NCBI RefSeq assembly: GCF_020544405.1
Contig: NZ_CP065410.1
Coordinates: forward strand, 3,100,001-3,164,000
DNA length: 64,000 nt
DNA from: Pseudomonas sp. IAC-BECa141
GTDB taxonomy: Bacteria > Pseudomonadota > Gammaproteobacteria > Pseudomonadales > Pseudomonadaceae
Direction of reading: 5' to 3'
Below the pieces are notes generated by a model. That model worked only from the letters and a program-made list of their open reading frames with translations, was not told the DNA's origin and made no database searches. The position numbers and the translations under genes were made by a program. The stretch's first letter is position 1. Each line of letters starts with the position of its first letter. Shown here piece after piece: positions 48,413 to 59,770 of the stretch.

Positions 48413-48795
48413 ACGTCGGGCCTTGAGTAAAAACAGTTCAACACAGCAACTAACAACTGCAACATTTTTAATATAAGGGGAACACTTCCGTAGGACTTTT
48501 CTACTAAAAACCGCGATAAGCGGTAGAAGTCTGAACAGTGGCTGTATGGGTTTCAGATAAACGATTCGCCGACCGGTTTTTCATGTTCCTTTCACAAAAA
48601 CGGGCATAACCTTAATTCCACTGAGTCCTGTGCCGGCGCTGCCCAACCTGCCGGGCAACGCCTGAAATGTCAACCGAACCCGACGTTATGTCGTCTTGGC
48701 AACTTATTGATGCAAAGGATTTTTTCGCGTCTACGCTTTGATTGGATCCGATTTCCTATTGGATCTATTTCTTTTTTCTTTGCAATGAGGTGTGC
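48413..48795. other. Regulatory gap upstream of arnB
   Basis: 383 bases, AT-richer than flanks, divergent for the recombinase and arnB. It contains a small hairpin CCGCGATAAGCGG near 48511, a ColR-like site (48569-48584), a GC-rich hairpin near 48630-48660, and repeated TTGGATC near 48742-48772. No gene can be supported. Confidence 0.6.
48569..48584 (+). promoter_or_regulatory. Candidate ColR-type site before arnB
   Basis: CCGACCGGTTTTTCAT matches 11 of the 13 defined ColR consensus bases (as recalled) and lies 212 bp before arnB. A similar site precedes the Ais/PmrG-like gene. A clear PmrA box was not seen. Confidence 0.4.
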
Positions 48796-49944
48796 ATGAG
48801 TCAGGCGTTTCTCCCCTTCTCTCGCCCCAGTATCGGCGACGAAGAAATTGCCGCCGTAGAGCAAGTACTGCGGTCCGGCTGGATCACCACCGGGCCGAAA
48901 AACCAGGCACTTGAAGAACAGTTTGCGCAGTACGTCGGTTGCCGGCATGCCGTGGCACTTTCCTCGGCCACCGGTGCCATGCATGTAACGTTGCTGGCGC
49001 TGGGCATCGGCCCCGGCGATGAAGTCATCACCCCGTCGCAGACCTGGGTGTCCACCGCCAACATGATTTCCCTGCTCGGCGCCACGCCAGTGTTCGTCGA
49101 TGTCGACCGCGACACCCTGATGACCGACGCCGCGCGCATCGAAGCCGCCATTACCCCGCGTACCAAAGCGATCATTCCCGTGCATTACGCCGGCGCCGCG
49201 TTCGACCTTGATCCGCTGTACGCGCTGGCCGACAAGCACGGCATCGCCGTGATCGAAGACGCCGCCCATGCCGCCGGAACCCGCTATAAGGGCCGCCACG
49301 TCGGTTCGCATGGCACCGCGATCTTCTCATTCCACGCGATCAAGAACATGACCTGCGCCGAAGGCGCGATGTTCGTCACCGACGACCAAGCCCTGGCCAA
49401 CCGCGTGCGCATGCTCAAGTTCCATGGCCTGGGCGTCGATGCCTACGACCGTTTGACCCATGGCCGCAAACCCCAGGCCCAGGTGATCGAGCCCGGTTTC
49501 AAATACAACCTGGCCGACATCAACGCGGCGATTGCGCTGGTGCAACTGGAACGTCTGGACGCAATCAACGCCCGCCGCACCGAACTGGCCACGCAATACC
49601 TGCAAAAACTCGAAGGCCTGCCGGTGCAACCGCTGGCGGTTCCGCATTACGCGCAACAGCACGCCTGGCACCTGTTCATCCTGCGCATCGACAGCGAGCG
49701 CTGCGGGATCGATCGCGAAGCCTTCATGAAGGGTTTGCAGGAGCAAGGCATCGGCACCGGCATCCACTTCATCGCCACCCACCTGCACACCTGGTATCGC
49801 CAGCGTGACCCGCACTTGTCCTTGCCTGACACCGAGTGGAACTCGGCGCGGCTGTGCTCGATTCCCTTGTTCCCCGACATGACCGACCATGATCTGGACC
49901 GGGTCGTCGGGGCCATTGAACACCTGATGGGGAAACGCCCGTGA
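48796..49944 (+). CDS. arnB: UDP-4-amino-4-deoxy-L-arabinose synthase aminotransferase ArnB
   Basis: 382 residues of the DegT/DnrJ/EryC1 PLP family: [46 protein letters not shown], and the PLP-Lys motif [14 protein letters not shown]. It transaminates UDP-4-keto-pentose with glutamate to UDP-L-Ara4N. ATG 48796 is chosen over 48742 because [11 protein letters not shown] is the family start and GAGGTG precedes it. First gene of an unbroken arn operon; GTGA overlap with arnC. Confidence 0.97.
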   Translation: MSQAFLPFSRPSIGDEEIAAVEQVLRSGWITTGPKNQALEEQFAQYVGCRHAVALSSATGAMHVTLLALGIGPGDEVITPSQTWVSTANMISLLGATPVFVDVDRDTLMTDAARIEAAITPRTKAIIPVHYAGAAFDLDPLYALADKHGIAVIEDAAHAAGTRYKGRHVGSHGTAIFSFHAIKNMTCAEGAMFVTDDQALANRVRMLKFHGLGVDAYDRLTHGRKPQAQVIEPGFKYNLADINAAIALVQLERLDAINARRTELATQYLQKLEGLPVQPLAVPHYAQQHAWHLFILRIDSERCGIDREAFMKGLQEQGIGTGIHFIATHLHTWYRQRDPHLSLPDTEWNSARLCSIPLFPDMTDHDLDRVVGAIEHLMGKRP

Positions 49945-50963
49945 GACCTTATCCGATTCATTGCGTGTCGATCGTCATCCCGGTCTACAACGAAGAAGAC
50001 AGCCTGCCGGAACTGCTGCGCCGCACCCGCGCCGCCTGCCAGCAATTGCGCCATGACTACGAAATTGTGCTGGTCGATGACGGCAGTCGCGACGCCTCTG
50101 CGCAGTTGCTCGAAGACGCCGCGTTAGTCGAGGACAGCCCATTCGTGGCGGTCATCCTCAACCGCAACTACGGTCAGCACGCCGCGATCATGGCCGGCTT
50201 CGAACAGTGCAAGGGCGACGTGGTGATCACCCTCGACGCCGACCTGCAGAACCCGCCGGAAGAAATCCCGCGTCTGGTGGCCGAGGCCGAAAAGGGCTAC
50301 GACGTGGTCGGCACCGTGCGCGGCAATCGTCAGGACTCGGCGTTGCGCCGCTATCCGTCGAAACTGATCAACCTCGCCGTGCAACGCTCAACCGGTGTCG
50401 CCATGAGCGACTACGGCTGCATGCTCCGCGCCTACCGCCGCACCATCATCGACGCGATGCTCGCCTGCCGCGAACGCAGCACATTCATTCCGATCCTCGC
50501 CAACAGCTTCGCCCGCCACACCACCGAAATCCCCGTGGCCCACGCCGAGCGCGAACACGGCGATTCGAAATACAGCCCGATGCGCCTGATCAACCTGATG
50601 TTCGACTTGATCACCTGCATGACCACCACGCCCCTGCGCCTGCTGAGCATCATCGGCTTCGCCATGGCCGGGCTCGGCGTGCTGTTCGCGGCGGCGCTGA
50701 TTGTCATGCGCCTGGCGTTTGGCGCCGGCTGGGCCGGCGATGGCCTGTTCGTGCTGTTCGCCGTGCTGTTCGTGTTCACCGGTGGCCAGTTCATCGGCAT
50801 GGGCCTGCTGGGCGAATACCTGGGCCGCATGTACAGCGATGTGCGCGCCCGCCCGCGTTTCTTCATCGAAAAGGTCCTGCGCGGGCACCCCGCCAAGCCG
50901 GTTCCAGCCATCACCGTTGACGGCCTCAATTCCAACTCCACGTCTGATCAGGTTCTCTCATGA
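49941..50963 (+). CDS. arnC: Undecaprenyl-phosphate Ara4FN transferase ArnC
   Basis: 340 residues. GT2 domain with [33 protein letters not shown] (D-x-D) and [10 protein letters not shown], then two C-terminal transmembrane helices ([16 protein letters not shown] and [19 protein letters not shown]). It moves formyl-Ara4N from UDP to undecaprenyl phosphate at the inner membrane. GTG start overlapping arnB; its stop overlaps the arnA ATG. Confidence 0.96.
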   Translation: MRPYPIHCVSIVIPVYNEEDSLPELLRRTRAACQQLRHDYEIVLVDDGSRDASAQLLEDAALVEDSPFVAVILNRNYGQHAAIMAGFEQCKGDVVITLDADLQNPPEEIPRLVAEAEKGYDVVGTVRGNRQDSALRRYPSKLINLAVQRSTGVAMSDYGCMLRAYRRTIIDAMLACRERSTFIPILANSFARHTTEIPVAHAEREHGDSKYSPMRLINLMFDLITCMTTTPLRLLSIIGFAMAGLGVLFAAALIVMRLAFGAGWAGDGLFVLFAVLFVFTGGQFIGMGLLGEYLGRMYSDVRARPRFFIEKVLRGHPAKPVPAITVDGLNSNSTSDQVLS

Positions 50964-52966
50964 GCGCAAAAACCGTTGTCTTCGCTTACCACGATATTGG
51001 CTGCGCCGGCATTCAAGCCCTGCTCGACAGTGGCTATGACATTGCGGCGGTGTTTACCCATGCCGATGATCCGAAGGAGAACACCTTCTACGCCTCGGTT
51101 GCACAACTGTGCGCCAACAAAGGCATTGCGGTTCATGCCCCGGAAGACGCCAACCACCCGTTGTGGATCGAGCGGATTGCCAAGCTCGATCCGGACTACA
51201 TCTTCTCCTTCTACTATCGCCACCTGCTGAGCGAGCCCCTGCTGGCGCTGGCCAAAAAAGGCGCCTTCAACCTGCACGGCTCGTTGCTGCCGCGCTATCG
51301 TGGCCGCGCGCCGGCCAACTGGGTGCTGGTCAACGGCGAAACCGAGACCGGCGTGACCCTGCACCGCATGGTCAAACGTGCCGACGCTGGCGCCATCGTC
51401 GCCCAGCAGCGCGTCGCCATCGAGCGCGTCGACACGGCGCTGAGCCTGCACGGAAAATTGCGCACTGCCGCCAGCGACCTGTTGCGCGACGCTTTGCCGG
51501 CGATGCTTCAGGGCCAACTCACCGAAACTCCGCAAGACGAATCCAAAGCCACGGTGTTCGGCCGTCGCACTCCGGCGGACGGCAAACTGGTCTGGGCGCA
51601 ACCGGCGGAAAAACTGTTCAATCTGGTGCGGGCCGTGACCCAGCCCTACCCCGGCGCCTTCTGCGCCGTGGGCGAGCACAAGCTGATTGTGTGGAGCGCC
51701 GAAGTCGTCAAGGGCAACGAAGGCCAGGCGCCGGGCCGGGTCATCAGCGTCGATCCGCTGCGCATCGCCTGCGGTGAGGACTCGCTGGTGATCAACGCCG
51801 GTCAGCGCAACGACAACGGCCTGTACCTGAGCGGCCCGCAACTGGCCAATGAACTGGGTCTGGTGGACGGTTCGCTGCTGCGCGGTGCCGAGTCCGGCCG
51901 TGGCCCGCGCCACACACGGGTGCTGATCCTCGGTGTCAACGGTTTCATCGGCAACCATTTGTCCGAGCGCCTGCTGCGTGACGAGCGCTACGAAGTCTAT
52001 GGCCTGGACATCGGTTCCGATGCCATCGACCGACTGCGCAGCCATCCGCGTTTTCACTTCGTCGAAGGCGACATCAGCATTCACTCGGAATGGATCGAGT
52101 ACCACATCAAGAAATGCGACGTGGTCCTGCCGCTGGTGGCCATCGCCACGCCAATCGAATACACGCGCAATCCGCTGCGGGTGTTCGAGCTCGACTTCGA
52201 AGAAAACCTCAAGCTGGTGCGCTACTGCGTCAAATACAACAAGCGCGTGATCTTCCCGTCGACCTCGGAAGTCTATGGCATGTGCCAGGACAAGCACTTC
52301 GACGAAGACACCTCGAACCTGATCGTTGGCCCGATCAACAAGCAGCGCTGGATCTACTCGGTGTCCAAGCAACTGCTGGACCGGGTGATCTGGGCGTATG
52401 GCGCCAAAGGGTTGAACTTCACCCTGTTCCGTCCCTTCAACTGGATGGGGCCACGACTGGATCGCCTTGATTCGGCGCGTATCGGCAGCTCCCGCGCCAT
52501 CACCCAGTTAATCCTCAATCTGGTGGAAGGCACGCCGATCCGCCTGTTCGATGGTGGCGAGCAGAAACGCTGCTTCACCGACATCGCCGATGGCGTCGAG
52601 GCGCTGGCGCGGATCATCGATAACGACAACGACGTCTGCAACGGCCAGATCATCAACATCGGCAACCCGGACAACGAGGCGAGCATTCGTCAGTTGGGCG
52701 AAGAACTGTTGCGCCAGTTCGAAGCGCATCCGCTGCGTTCCAACTTCCCGCCGTTCGCCGGTTTCCGCGACGTCGAAAGCAAGGCGTTCTACGGCGCCGG
52801 CTACCAGGACGTCGAGCACCGCAAACCGAGCATCGCCAACGCCAAGCGCCTGCTGGACTGGACGCCGACCGTGGAAATGCGCGAGACCATCGGCAACACG
52901 CTGGATTTCTTCCTGCGTGAAGCGATGCTGGAAATCGAGAAGCGCCCTCATAAAGAGGCATGCTGA
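50960..52966 (+). CDS. arnA: Bifunctional UDP-glucuronate decarboxylase / UDP-Ara4N formyltransferase ArnA
   Basis: 668 residues. The N-terminal formyltransferase (about 1-300) carries [16 protein letters not shown] with the catalytic Asn/His. The C-terminal SDR decarboxylase (about 315-668) has NAD motif [15 protein letters not shown] and the Tyr-x-x-x-Lys pair in [10 protein letters not shown]. It makes UDP-4-keto-pentose from UDP-glucuronate and formylates UDP-Ara4N. ATGA overlap with arnC. Confidence 0.97.
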   Translation: MSAKTVVFAYHDIGCAGIQALLDSGYDIAAVFTHADDPKENTFYASVAQLCANKGIAVHAPEDANHPLWIERIAKLDPDYIFSFYYRHLLSEPLLALAKKGAFNLHGSLLPRYRGRAPANWVLVNGETETGVTLHRMVKRADAGAIVAQQRVAIERVDTALSLHGKLRTAASDLLRDALPAMLQGQLTETPQDESKATVFGRRTPADGKLVWAQPAEKLFNLVRAVTQPYPGAFCAVGEHKLIVWSAEVVKGNEGQAPGRVISVDPLRIACGEDSLVINAGQRNDNGLYLSGPQLANELGLVDGSLLRGAESGRGPRHTRVLILGVNGFIGNHLSERLLRDERYEVYGLDIGSDAIDRLRSHPRFHFVEGDISIHSEWIEYHIKKCDVVLPLVAIATPIEYTRNPLRVFELDFEENLKLVRYCVKYNKRVIFPSTSEVYGMCQDKHFDEDTSNLIVGPINKQRWIYSVSKQLLDRVIWAYGAKGLNFTLFRPFNWMGPRLDRLDSARIGSSRAITQLILNLVEGTPIRLFDGGEQKRCFTDIADGVEALARIIDNDNDVCNGQIINIGNPDNEASIRQLGEELLRQFEAHPLRSNFPPFAGFRDVESKAFYGAGYQDVEHRKPSIANAKRLLDWTPTVEMRETIGNTLDFFLREAMLEIEKRPHKEAC

Positions 52967-53850
52967 TGCAGGCCGGATTGCGCATCGATGTCGACACCTA
53001 TCGCGGCACCCGCGAAGGCGTGCCGCGCTTGCTGGAAATTCTCGATGAAGCGCAGATCAAGGCGACGTTTTTCTTCAGTGTCGGTCCGGACAACATGGGC
53101 CGGCATCTGTGGCGCCTGATCCGTCCGCAGTTCCTCTGGAAAATGCTGCGCTCCAATGCCGCCGGTCTGTACGGCTGGGACATCCTGCTCGCAGGCACGG
53201 CGTGGCCGGGCAAACCGATCGGCCGCGACCTCGGGCACCTGATGCGTCAGGCCCGGGCCGCCGGCCACGAGGTCGGCCTGCACGCCTGGGATCACCACGG
53301 CTGGCAGGCCAATGCCGGGCGCTGGAGCGATGCGCAACTGGTCGAGCAGATCCGTCAGGGCGTCGACACCTTGAGCGACATCCTCGGCGAAAAGGTCATG
53401 TGTTCAGCCGCCGCCGGTTGGCGTGCGGACGAGCGTGTGATCGAAGCCAAACAAGCCTTCGGCTTTCGCTACAACAGCGATTGCCGTGGGCAGCGGCTGT
53501 TTCGCCCATTGCTGTCTGACGGCTCGGTCGGCGCGCCGCAGATTCCGGTGGACCTGCCGACCTTCGATGAAGTGGTCGGGCCGAGTGTGGCGGCGAAGGA
53601 TTTCAACGCTTTCATCCTCGACCGGTTCCGCCCGGACAACCTCAACGTCTACACCATTCACGCCGAAGTAGAAGGGATTCTGATGGCCGAAGATTTTCGT
53701 CGACTGCTGGCCGACGCACGCCAGCGACATATCCACTTTCAGCCGCTGGGCGACTTGCTGCCCGAGTTTCTCAACACCCTGCCCGTCGGCCGTGTGCAAC
53801 GCGGCGCCCTCGAAGGCCGCGAAGGCTGGCTGGGAGTGCAAGGCGCATGA
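52966..53850 (+). CDS. arnD: 4-deoxy-4-formamido-L-arabinose-phosphoundecaprenol deformylase ArnD
   Basis: 294 residues, NodB/polysaccharide deacetylase fold: [19 protein letters not shown] (metal Asp), [14 protein letters not shown] (His ligands) and [10 protein letters not shown]. It removes the formyl group from the undecaprenyl-linked sugar. ATG 52966 with GAGG seven bases upstream is preferred over ATG 52960, which would be too close. Overlaps the arnA stop. Confidence 0.96.
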   Translation: MQAGLRIDVDTYRGTREGVPRLLEILDEAQIKATFFFSVGPDNMGRHLWRLIRPQFLWKMLRSNAAGLYGWDILLAGTAWPGKPIGRDLGHLMRQARAAGHEVGLHAWDHHGWQANAGRWSDAQLVEQIRQGVDTLSDILGEKVMCSAAAGWRADERVIEAKQAFGFRYNSDCRGQRLFRPLLSDGSVGAPQIPVDLPTFDEVVGPSVAAKDFNAFILDRFRPDNLNVYTIHAEVEGILMAEDFRRLLADARQRHIHFQPLGDLLPEFLNTLPVGRVQRGALEGREGWLGVQGA

Positions 53851-55496
53851 GCAAACGCTGGGCATTACCGCTGTTGCTGGGGATTTTTCTGCTGGCCTAT
53901 TTACTGCCGCTGGGCAGTCATGGTCTGTGGATTCCCGATGAAACCCGTTATGCGCAGATCAGCCAGGACATGCTGCTGAGCGGCAACTGGGTGTCGCCGC
54001 ATTTCATGAACCTGCGCTACTTCGAAAAACCAGCGGCCGGGTACTGGATGATCGCCCTCGGGCAGGCCGTGTTCGGGCAGAACCTGTTCGGCGTGCGGTT
54101 TGCCTCGGCCCTGAGCACCGGGCTGAGCGTGTTGCTGTGTTTTCTCATCGCCCGCCGTTTGTGGAATGACCCGCGCAAAAGCTTCGTCTGCGCCCTGCTC
54201 TACATGAGCTTCGTCATCGTTGCCGGCCAGGCCGGTTACGCCAACCTTGACCCGCAATTCACCTTTTGGGTCAACCTGAGTCTGGTGGCGCTGTGGTTTG
54301 CCCTCGACAGCCGTTCCAACGGCCAGCGCATGGCCGGTTGGGCGGTGCTGGGCCTGGCGTGCGGCATGGGGTTCATGACCAAGGGGTTTCTCGCCTGGCT
54401 GCTGCCGGTGCTGATCGCCTTGCCGTGGATGCTCTGGCAAAAGCGCTGGAAGGAATTGCTGCTGTACGGCCCGATTGCGATTGCCGTAGCGATCATCGTC
54501 AGCCTGCCGTGGGTGTTGGCGGTGCACGGTCAGGAACCGGATTACTGGCGATTTTTCTTCTGGCACGAGCACATCCGCCGGTTTGCCGGCGACGATGCCC
54601 AGCATGACGCGCCGTGGTGGTTCTATCTGCCGCTGCTGGTGGCGTTCAGTCTGCCGTGGGTGGGAATGCTGCCGGTGGCGCTGAAACAGGCGTGGCAGAC
54701 CCGTCGTGATACGAGCATTGCGTTTCTCGGCCTGTGGCTGCTGATGCCGCTGCTGTTCTTCAGTCTGAGCAACGGCAAGTTGCCGACCTACATTTTGCCG
54801 TGCCTGCTGCCGCTGGCGTTGCTGCTGGGCCATGCACTGGCCGATCGCCTGCGCCTGGAGCAAGGCCGGGCACTGGGCCTCAATGGCCTGCTGAACCTGT
54901 TGCTGGGCATCGTCACGCTGATCGGGCTGGTTTACGTGCAGCTCAAGCGCCCGCTGTACGACCACGAATTGCACAGTCTGGTGCTGGTGTTCATCGCCCT
55001 GACCGGCTGGATCATCAGCAACCTGCTGCAAGCGTTTCGTCCGTTGCAATGCTGGGCGGCGCCGGCGGTGGGCAGTTTGCTGCTGATCGCATTGCTGCCG
55101 GCAGCGCTGCCCAAATCGGTGGTGGCGAACAAGATGCCAGACCAGTTCATCCTCGCCCATCAAACGGAACTGGCAAGCGCCACGCACCTGCTGAGCAACG
55201 ACCTGGGCGCCGCATCGGCCCTGTCCTGGCGCCTGAAACGTCCGCAGGTCGCGCTATACAACACGATAGGCGAATTGAAATATGGGCTTGCCTATCCTGA
55301 CGGCATTCAACAACGGGTCGATCCCGATCAGGTGCAACAGTGGATGCGCGAAGCCCGCAAGACCGGTTCGGTCGGCGTGGTGATGCGGGTCAAGGGGCAA
55401 GACGAACTGGACGAACTCGACAGACTGCCCAAGGACGGCGTTCGTTATGAGCAAGGCAATCTGGTGATCATGATGCTTCCGCAGGAGGCGTCATGA
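53847..55496 (+). CDS. arnT: Lipid A aminoarabinose transferase ArnT (operon copy)
   Basis: 549 residues, multi-spanning GT-C enzyme. [21 protein letters not shown] in the first periplasmic loop, [23 protein letters not shown], and a C-terminal soluble domain. It transfers L-Ara4N from undecaprenyl phosphate to lipid A phosphates, giving cationic peptide and polymyxin resistance. ATGA overlaps on both sides (arnD, arnE). The paralogue at 40379-42088 is close in length and sequence. Confidence 0.97.
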   Translation: MSKRWALPLLLGIFLLAYLLPLGSHGLWIPDETRYAQISQDMLLSGNWVSPHFMNLRYFEKPAAGYWMIALGQAVFGQNLFGVRFASALSTGLSVLLCFLIARRLWNDPRKSFVCALLYMSFVIVAGQAGYANLDPQFTFWVNLSLVALWFALDSRSNGQRMAGWAVLGLACGMGFMTKGFLAWLLPVLIALPWMLWQKRWKELLLYGPIAIAVAIIVSLPWVLAVHGQEPDYWRFFFWHEHIRRFAGDDAQHDAPWWFYLPLLVAFSLPWVGMLPVALKQAWQTRRDTSIAFLGLWLLMPLLFFSLSNGKLPTYILPCLLPLALLLGHALADRLRLEQGRALGLNGLLNLLLGIVTLIGLVYVQLKRPLYDHELHSLVLVFIALTGWIISNLLQAFRPLQCWAAPAVGSLLLIALLPAALPKSVVANKMPDQFILAHQTELASATHLLSNDLGAASALSWRLKRPQVALYNTIGELKYGLAYPDGIQQRVDPDQVQQWMREARKTGSVGVVMRVKGQDELDELDRLPKDGVRYEQGNLVIMMLPQEAS

Positions 55497-55837
55497 GCCT
55501 GTGGTTGCTGTTGCTCGCCTGCCTGCTGACCTGCCTGGGCCAGGTCGCGCAGAAATTCGCCGTCGAGAGCTGGCGCGGCGCGAGCCTGACGTGGTCGCGC
55601 AAAGTGCGCTCGCCGTGGCTGTGGCTGGCCCTGTTTGCCCTCGGCGGCGGATTGCTGGTGTGGTTGCTGGTGTTGCAGCGCCTGCCGGTCGGCATCGCCT
55701 ACCCGATGCTCAGCCTGAATTTCGTGATCATCACCCTGATCGCCCGTTTCGCGTTCAAGGAGCCCGTCGACATTCAGCACTGGTTCGGCGTGTTGCTGGT
55801 GATCGGCGGCGTAGCGTTGTTGGGGCAACAGTCATGA
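55493..55837 (+). CDS. arnE: Ara4N-phosphoundecaprenol flippase subunit ArnE
   Basis: 114 residues, four transmembrane helices of EmrE/SMR type ([36 protein letters not shown]). With ArnF it flips undecaprenyl-P-Ara4N to the periplasmic face. ATGA overlap with arnT; stop overlaps arnF. Confidence 0.94.
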   Translation: MSLWLLLLACLLTCLGQVAQKFAVESWRGASLTWSRKVRSPWLWLALFALGGGLLVWLLVLQRLPVGIAYPMLSLNFVIITLIARFAFKEPVDIQHWFGVLLVIGGVALLGQQS

Positions 55838-56238
55838 ACCGGCGCCGTGGAATTTTCTTCGCCCTGGCCAGCGTGCTGCTGGTGAGCGTGGCGCAACTGA
55901 GCATGCGCTGGAGCATGACGCGCCTGCCCCGACCGGATCAGTGGCTGACCGTGCCCGGTGTCGATTCAGTCGCGCTGGCCGTGGTGTTCGCGGCGATCTT
56001 CGCCTATGCGCTGTCGATGCTCTGCTGGCTCGCCGCCCTGCGCGATCTGCCACTGGGCCGGGCCTATTCGCTGCTGAGCATCAGCTATGCGCTGGTGTAT
56101 CTGCTGGCGGCCAGCCTGCCGTGGTTCAACGAATCCTTCAGTTTCTCCAAATCACTGGGCGTGGCGCTGGTCATGCTCGGGGTCATCACCATCAATACTC
56201 GTCCGGCCCGTGCGCCCGAATTGAGGAGTTCGCCATGA
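55834..56238 (+). CDS. arnF: Ara4N-phosphoundecaprenol flippase subunit ArnF
   Basis: 134 residues, four SMR-type helices with [17 protein letters not shown] and [20 protein letters not shown]. Heteromeric partner of ArnE. ATG 55834 overlaps the arnE stop; its own stop overlaps the ugd ATG. Confidence 0.94.
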   Translation: MNRRRGIFFALASVLLVSVAQLSMRWSMTRLPRPDQWLTVPGVDSVALAVVFAAIFAYALSMLCWLAALRDLPLGRAYSLLSISYALVYLLAASLPWFNESFSFSKSLGVALVMLGVITINTRPARAPELRSSP

Positions 56239-57614
56239 AAATCACAGTGTTTGGTAGCGGTTATGTCGGCCTGGTGCAGGCCGCCGTGCTGGCCGAAGTC
56301 GGCCATGACGTGGTGTGCATGGACATCGACGAGAAAAAAGTCGAACTGCTGCGTCAGGGCCACGTCAGCATCTTCGAGCCGGGGCTGGCCAGCCTGGTCC
56401 GCGAAGGCCTGGACGCCGGGCGCCTGCAATTCACCTGCGATGAAAAACTCGCGGTGCAGCATGGCAAGGTCGCGTTCATTGCCGTCGGCACCCCGTCAAA
56501 AGAAGACGGTTCGGCCGACCTGCGTTACGTGCTCTCGGTAGGCGACGCCGTGGCCCGCCACCGTGAACAGCCGCTGATTCTGGTGGAGAAATCCACCGTA
56601 CCCGTCGGCACCGGCGACACCTTGCGCACCCATCTGGACAAAGCGCTACTCAAGGCCGGACGCCTGTTGCAGTTCGATATCGTCTCCAACCCGGAATTTC
56701 TCAAGGAAGGCTCGGCGGTCGCCGATTGCCGTCGGCCGGACCGGATCGTCATCGGCTGCGAACGCGAAGAAGTGCGCGACGTGATGCGCGATCTGTACTC
56801 GCCGTTCAACCGCAATCATGACCGCATCATGTTCATGGACCTGCGCAGCGCCGAACTGACCAAGTACGCCGCCAACTGCATGCTGGCGACCAAGATCAGT
56901 TTCATCAACCAGATCGCCGAGCTGGCCGAACACCTGGGTGCGGACATCGAATCGGTGCGTCAGGGCATCGGCGCCGACAGCCGCATCGGCTACCACTTCA
57001 TCTACCCCGGTTGCGGTTACGGCGGCTCGTGCTTCCCAAAAGACATGCGCGCACTGATCCACAGCGCCGAAGAGGCACACTGCTCCAGTGATTTGCTGCA
57101 AGCGGTGGAAGCGATCAACCAGCGGCAGAAACACAAGTTGTTCGAACGCATCAACGCGTTCTACAAGGGCGAACTGCGCGGCAAGACCTTCGCCCTGTGG
57201 GGCCTGGCCTTCAAGCCGAACACCGACGACATGCGCGACGCGCCGAGCCGGGTGCTGCTGGAGTCATTGTGGGCCGCTGGCGCCAATGTGCGGGCGTTCG
57301 ACCCGGAAGCCATGCAGGAAACCCAGCATCTGTACCCGGACGAATCGAAACTGATGCTGATGGGCACCCCGGAATCCGTGCTCGCCGGTTCCGACGCGCT
57401 GATCATCTGCACCGAATGGCAGCAGTTCAAGGCGCCGGATTTCGACCTGATCCAACAACGCCTCAAGGCCCCGGTGATCTTCGACGGCCGCAACCTGTAC
57501 GACGCCGAACGCCTGGCCCGCAATGGCTTCCATTACTTCCCGATGGGTCGGGGCGAGTCGCGCACCTTGCCGATTCCGTTGCAGCAATGGCCGCACGCTT
57601 CGGACGTGGCCTGA
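56235..57614 (+). CDS. ugd: UDP-glucose 6-dehydrogenase (Ugd/PmrE)
   Basis: 459 residues: N-terminal NAD fold [20 protein letters not shown], central dimer domain, active-site Cys in [14 protein letters not shown], and C-terminal UDP-binding domain. It supplies UDP-glucuronate to ArnA. Placed directly after arnF by ATGA overlap, as in many Pseudomonas arn operons. Its stop overlaps the next ATG (TGATG). Confidence 0.96.
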   Translation: MKITVFGSGYVGLVQAAVLAEVGHDVVCMDIDEKKVELLRQGHVSIFEPGLASLVREGLDAGRLQFTCDEKLAVQHGKVAFIAVGTPSKEDGSADLRYVLSVGDAVARHREQPLILVEKSTVPVGTGDTLRTHLDKALLKAGRLLQFDIVSNPEFLKEGSAVADCRRPDRIVIGCEREEVRDVMRDLYSPFNRNHDRIMFMDLRSAELTKYAANCMLATKISFINQIAELAEHLGADIESVRQGIGADSRIGYHFIYPGCGYGGSCFPKDMRALIHSAEEAHCSSDLLQAVEAINQRQKHKLFERINAFYKGELRGKTFALWGLAFKPNTDDMRDAPSRVLLESLWAAGANVRAFDPEAMQETQHLYPDESKLMLMGTPESVLAGSDALIICTEWQQFKAPDFDLIQQRLKAPVIFDGRNLYDAERLARNGFHYFPMGRGESRTLPIPLQQWPHASDVA

Positions 57615-59206
57615 TGGGGTTATCCCCCACCCTGCGCCGGCAGTCCCTGATCGCAGGGCTGCTGGCGTTCGTGTTGTTCATTGCCGGCGTGTACGGGCAA
57701 GCGCCGATCGGTTTCGACTCACGCTTCGTGCTGTTCGCCCAGGAAATGCTGCGACACGGACCCAGCGTGTTTCCCACCACTTATGGTGAGCCGTACGCGG
57801 ATTATTCGGCGCTGTCGACGCTGTTCATCTGGCTGTTGTCGTTACCGTTCGGCACGGTCAACAGCCTGACGGCGTGGCTGCCGAGCGCGGTTGCCAGTGC
57901 GGTGATCGTGACGTTGATGTATCGCTTGCTCGCACCTTCATCCGTGCGCTGGGCGGTGGTCAGCATCGCGTTGCTGATGCTCACCGGCACCTTCATCACC
58001 GAGACCCGCGCGGTGTCGCAGGATCTGATGCTCGCCGCCGTGGCGTTTTCGGTGTTCTACCTCGGCTATGCCCACGATCATTTCGCTGCCGCTCGACGCT
58101 GGCCGCTGGTGTTCCTTCTATTGCTGCTGGGGTTCGGTATTCGCGGGCCGATCGGGCTGGTGGTGCCGACCGGCATGCTGTGCAGTTACTACCTGCTGGG
58201 TCGCCAATGGTCGCGTCTGTTGACCTTCGGTGTGCTGGCGTCGCTGCTGCTGGCGGCGTGCGTCGGGCTGTTGTTGTGGCTGGCGGATCTCAGCGGCGGG
58301 TCGGCGTTTCGTCAGGACGTGATCCGCATGCAGTTCATGGGGCGCATGGACGGCAGCGAAGGCGTCAGCGGTTCGCTGTATTACTTCACCAGCTCGCTGG
58401 GCAACTACGCGCTGGCGTATCCGCTGGCCTTGCTGGCGCTGGCGGCCGCGTGGCTGAGCCAACCGCGGCAGCGCGGCCCGGCCTTGCGACTGGTGCAGTA
58501 TTGCGCGGCGGCGGGGTTGATCGTGATGCTCGGGCTGTCAATTCCGCAGGCGAAAAAGGCCCGTTACCTGCTGCCGATGCTGCCCATGGCGGCGATCATT
58601 GCGGCGTATCCGTTTCAGGTGTTGCATGGCCGGGTGTTTGCCTGGCTGCGTGTCGGCCTGCAGGGTTTGTGGTTATTGATTCCTGGATTGTTGATCGTCC
58701 TGTTGTGGGTGGCGAAGCGACGGTTCCCCGAGTCGTTGACCGACCTGACACCGGTAATGATCGTGCTGGGATTGCTGCAGCTGGCCGCAATGTCGCGGTT
58801 GCGACTGCCGCGCTGGCGAACCGAAGTCCTCGCGTTCAGCGCCGTGCTGGCGGTCTGGTCGGCCTATGCGCTGGTGTTCGAACCGGTCGAGCGCCAGCTC
58901 TATGACACGCGAACCTTCAGTCAGGCGGTAATAAAGCGGATCCACGAGCAACCCGCGCCGCTGGTGCTGCACGGCATGGGCAAGGACGCCAAGGCGATCA
59001 AGTTCATGGTCAACGTCGAGCAGGACCTGCAACCGCTGTTCACCGAAACCACGCAGGCACTCGAAGCACTCAAGGGGCCGGCGTGGCTGATGATGGATCG
59101 CAGTGACTACCTGGCCCTGCAAGGCACGCCGATCGGGGCGTTGCAGCCGGTGCTGAGCGGGCGATTCGACAAAAACGATTATGTGTTGCTATGGCTGACG
59201 CCTTAA
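57614..59206 (+). CDS. GT39-like membrane glycosyltransferase at the end of the arn operon
   Basis: 530 residues, about 11 transmembrane segments. The first periplasmic loop reads YGQAPIGFDSRFVLFAQEML, with Asp but lacking the ArnT D-E-T-R-Y pair, followed by TTYGEPYADYSALST. The C-terminal part is short and soluble. It resembles the PMT/ArnT-like group (PF13231-type). ATG 57614 overlaps the ugd stop, so it belongs to the arn transcript. Substrate unknown; perhaps another LPS or lipid sugar. Confidence 0.82.
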   Translation: MGLSPTLRRQSLIAGLLAFVLFIAGVYGQAPIGFDSRFVLFAQEMLRHGPSVFPTTYGEPYADYSALSTLFIWLLSLPFGTVNSLTAWLPSAVASAVIVTLMYRLLAPSSVRWAVVSIALLMLTGTFITETRAVSQDLMLAAVAFSVFYLGYAHDHFAAARRWPLVFLLLLLGFGIRGPIGLVVPTGMLCSYYLLGRQWSRLLTFGVLASLLLAACVGLLLWLADLSGGSAFRQDVIRMQFMGRMDGSEGVSGSLYYFTSSLGNYALAYPLALLALAAAWLSQPRQRGPALRLVQYCAAAGLIVMLGLSIPQAKKARYLLPMLPMAAIIAAYPFQVLHGRVFAWLRVGLQGLWLLIPGLLIVLLWVAKRRFPESLTDLTPVMIVLGLLQLAAMSRLRLPRWRTEVLAFSAVLAVWSAYALVFEPVERQLYDTRTFSQAVIKRIHEQPAPLVLHGMGKDAKAIKFMVNVEQDLQPLFTETTQALEALKGPAWLMMDRSDYLALQGTPIGALQPVLSGRFDKNDYVLLWLTP

Positions 59207-59242
59207 CCTGCGCGCCTTGATTTCGACAGGGACCGCTGACTG

Positions 59243-59770
59243 ATGACCTTTACCGTGCGACTGGCCCTGGCAGCCGATGCCATCGCCCTCCCCGCCATCG
59301 AGCGTTCGGCCACCGCGCTGTTTCGCCTCGACCCGTCACTGGCCTGGCTGGCAGATGCCGCTGTGCCGCAGGCCTCGGCGCATTTAGCGGCCATTGAACG
59401 GGACGAACTGTGGGTGGCGGAAAACAACGACGGGCAACTTGCAGGTTTTTTAAGGGCGGTGACTGTCGATCAACAGTTGCACATTGAGGAACTGTCCGTC
59501 AGCCAACACTTTCAAGGTCGGGGCGTCGGTCGCAAGTTGCTGTTGTCGGCGATTGAACAAGCGCGTCTGTGGCAACTTCGGGCGGTGACGCTGACGACGT
59601 TTCGCGACCTTGCATGGAATGCGCCGTTCTATCAGCGCATGGGTTTTGCGCTATTGAACGCCGAAGACTGCGACGCGCGCCTGAACCAAGTATTGCGCAA
59701 TGAAATCGCTCACGGATTGCCCGGCGAGCGACGTTGCGCCATGCGCCTGGTGCTCACGCCGTCGCCTTGA
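59243..59770 (+). CDS. GNAT-family N-acetyltransferase
   Basis: 175 residues. Motif A HIEELSVSQHFQGRGVGRKL, with the acetyl-CoA loop Q-G-R-G-V-G-R, and motif B NAPFYQRMGF. It starts 36 bp after the GT39 gene. The final 17 bases overlap the convergent LysR gene. The acceptor (small molecule, peptide or sugar amine) is not predictable. Confidence 0.88.
   Translation: MTFTVRLALAADAIALPAIERSATALFRLDPSLAWLADAAVPQASAHLAAIERDELWVAENNDGQLAGFLRAVTVDQQLHIEELSVSQHFQGRGVGRKLLLSAIEQARLWQLRAVTLTTFRDLAWNAPFYQRMGFALLNAEDCDARLNQVLRNEIAHGLPGERRCAMRLVLTPSP

Noticed and set aside
48413..48795. PmrA box before arnB
   Set aside because: Only an isolated CTTAAT half-site near 48612 was found, without a partner at the right spacing.
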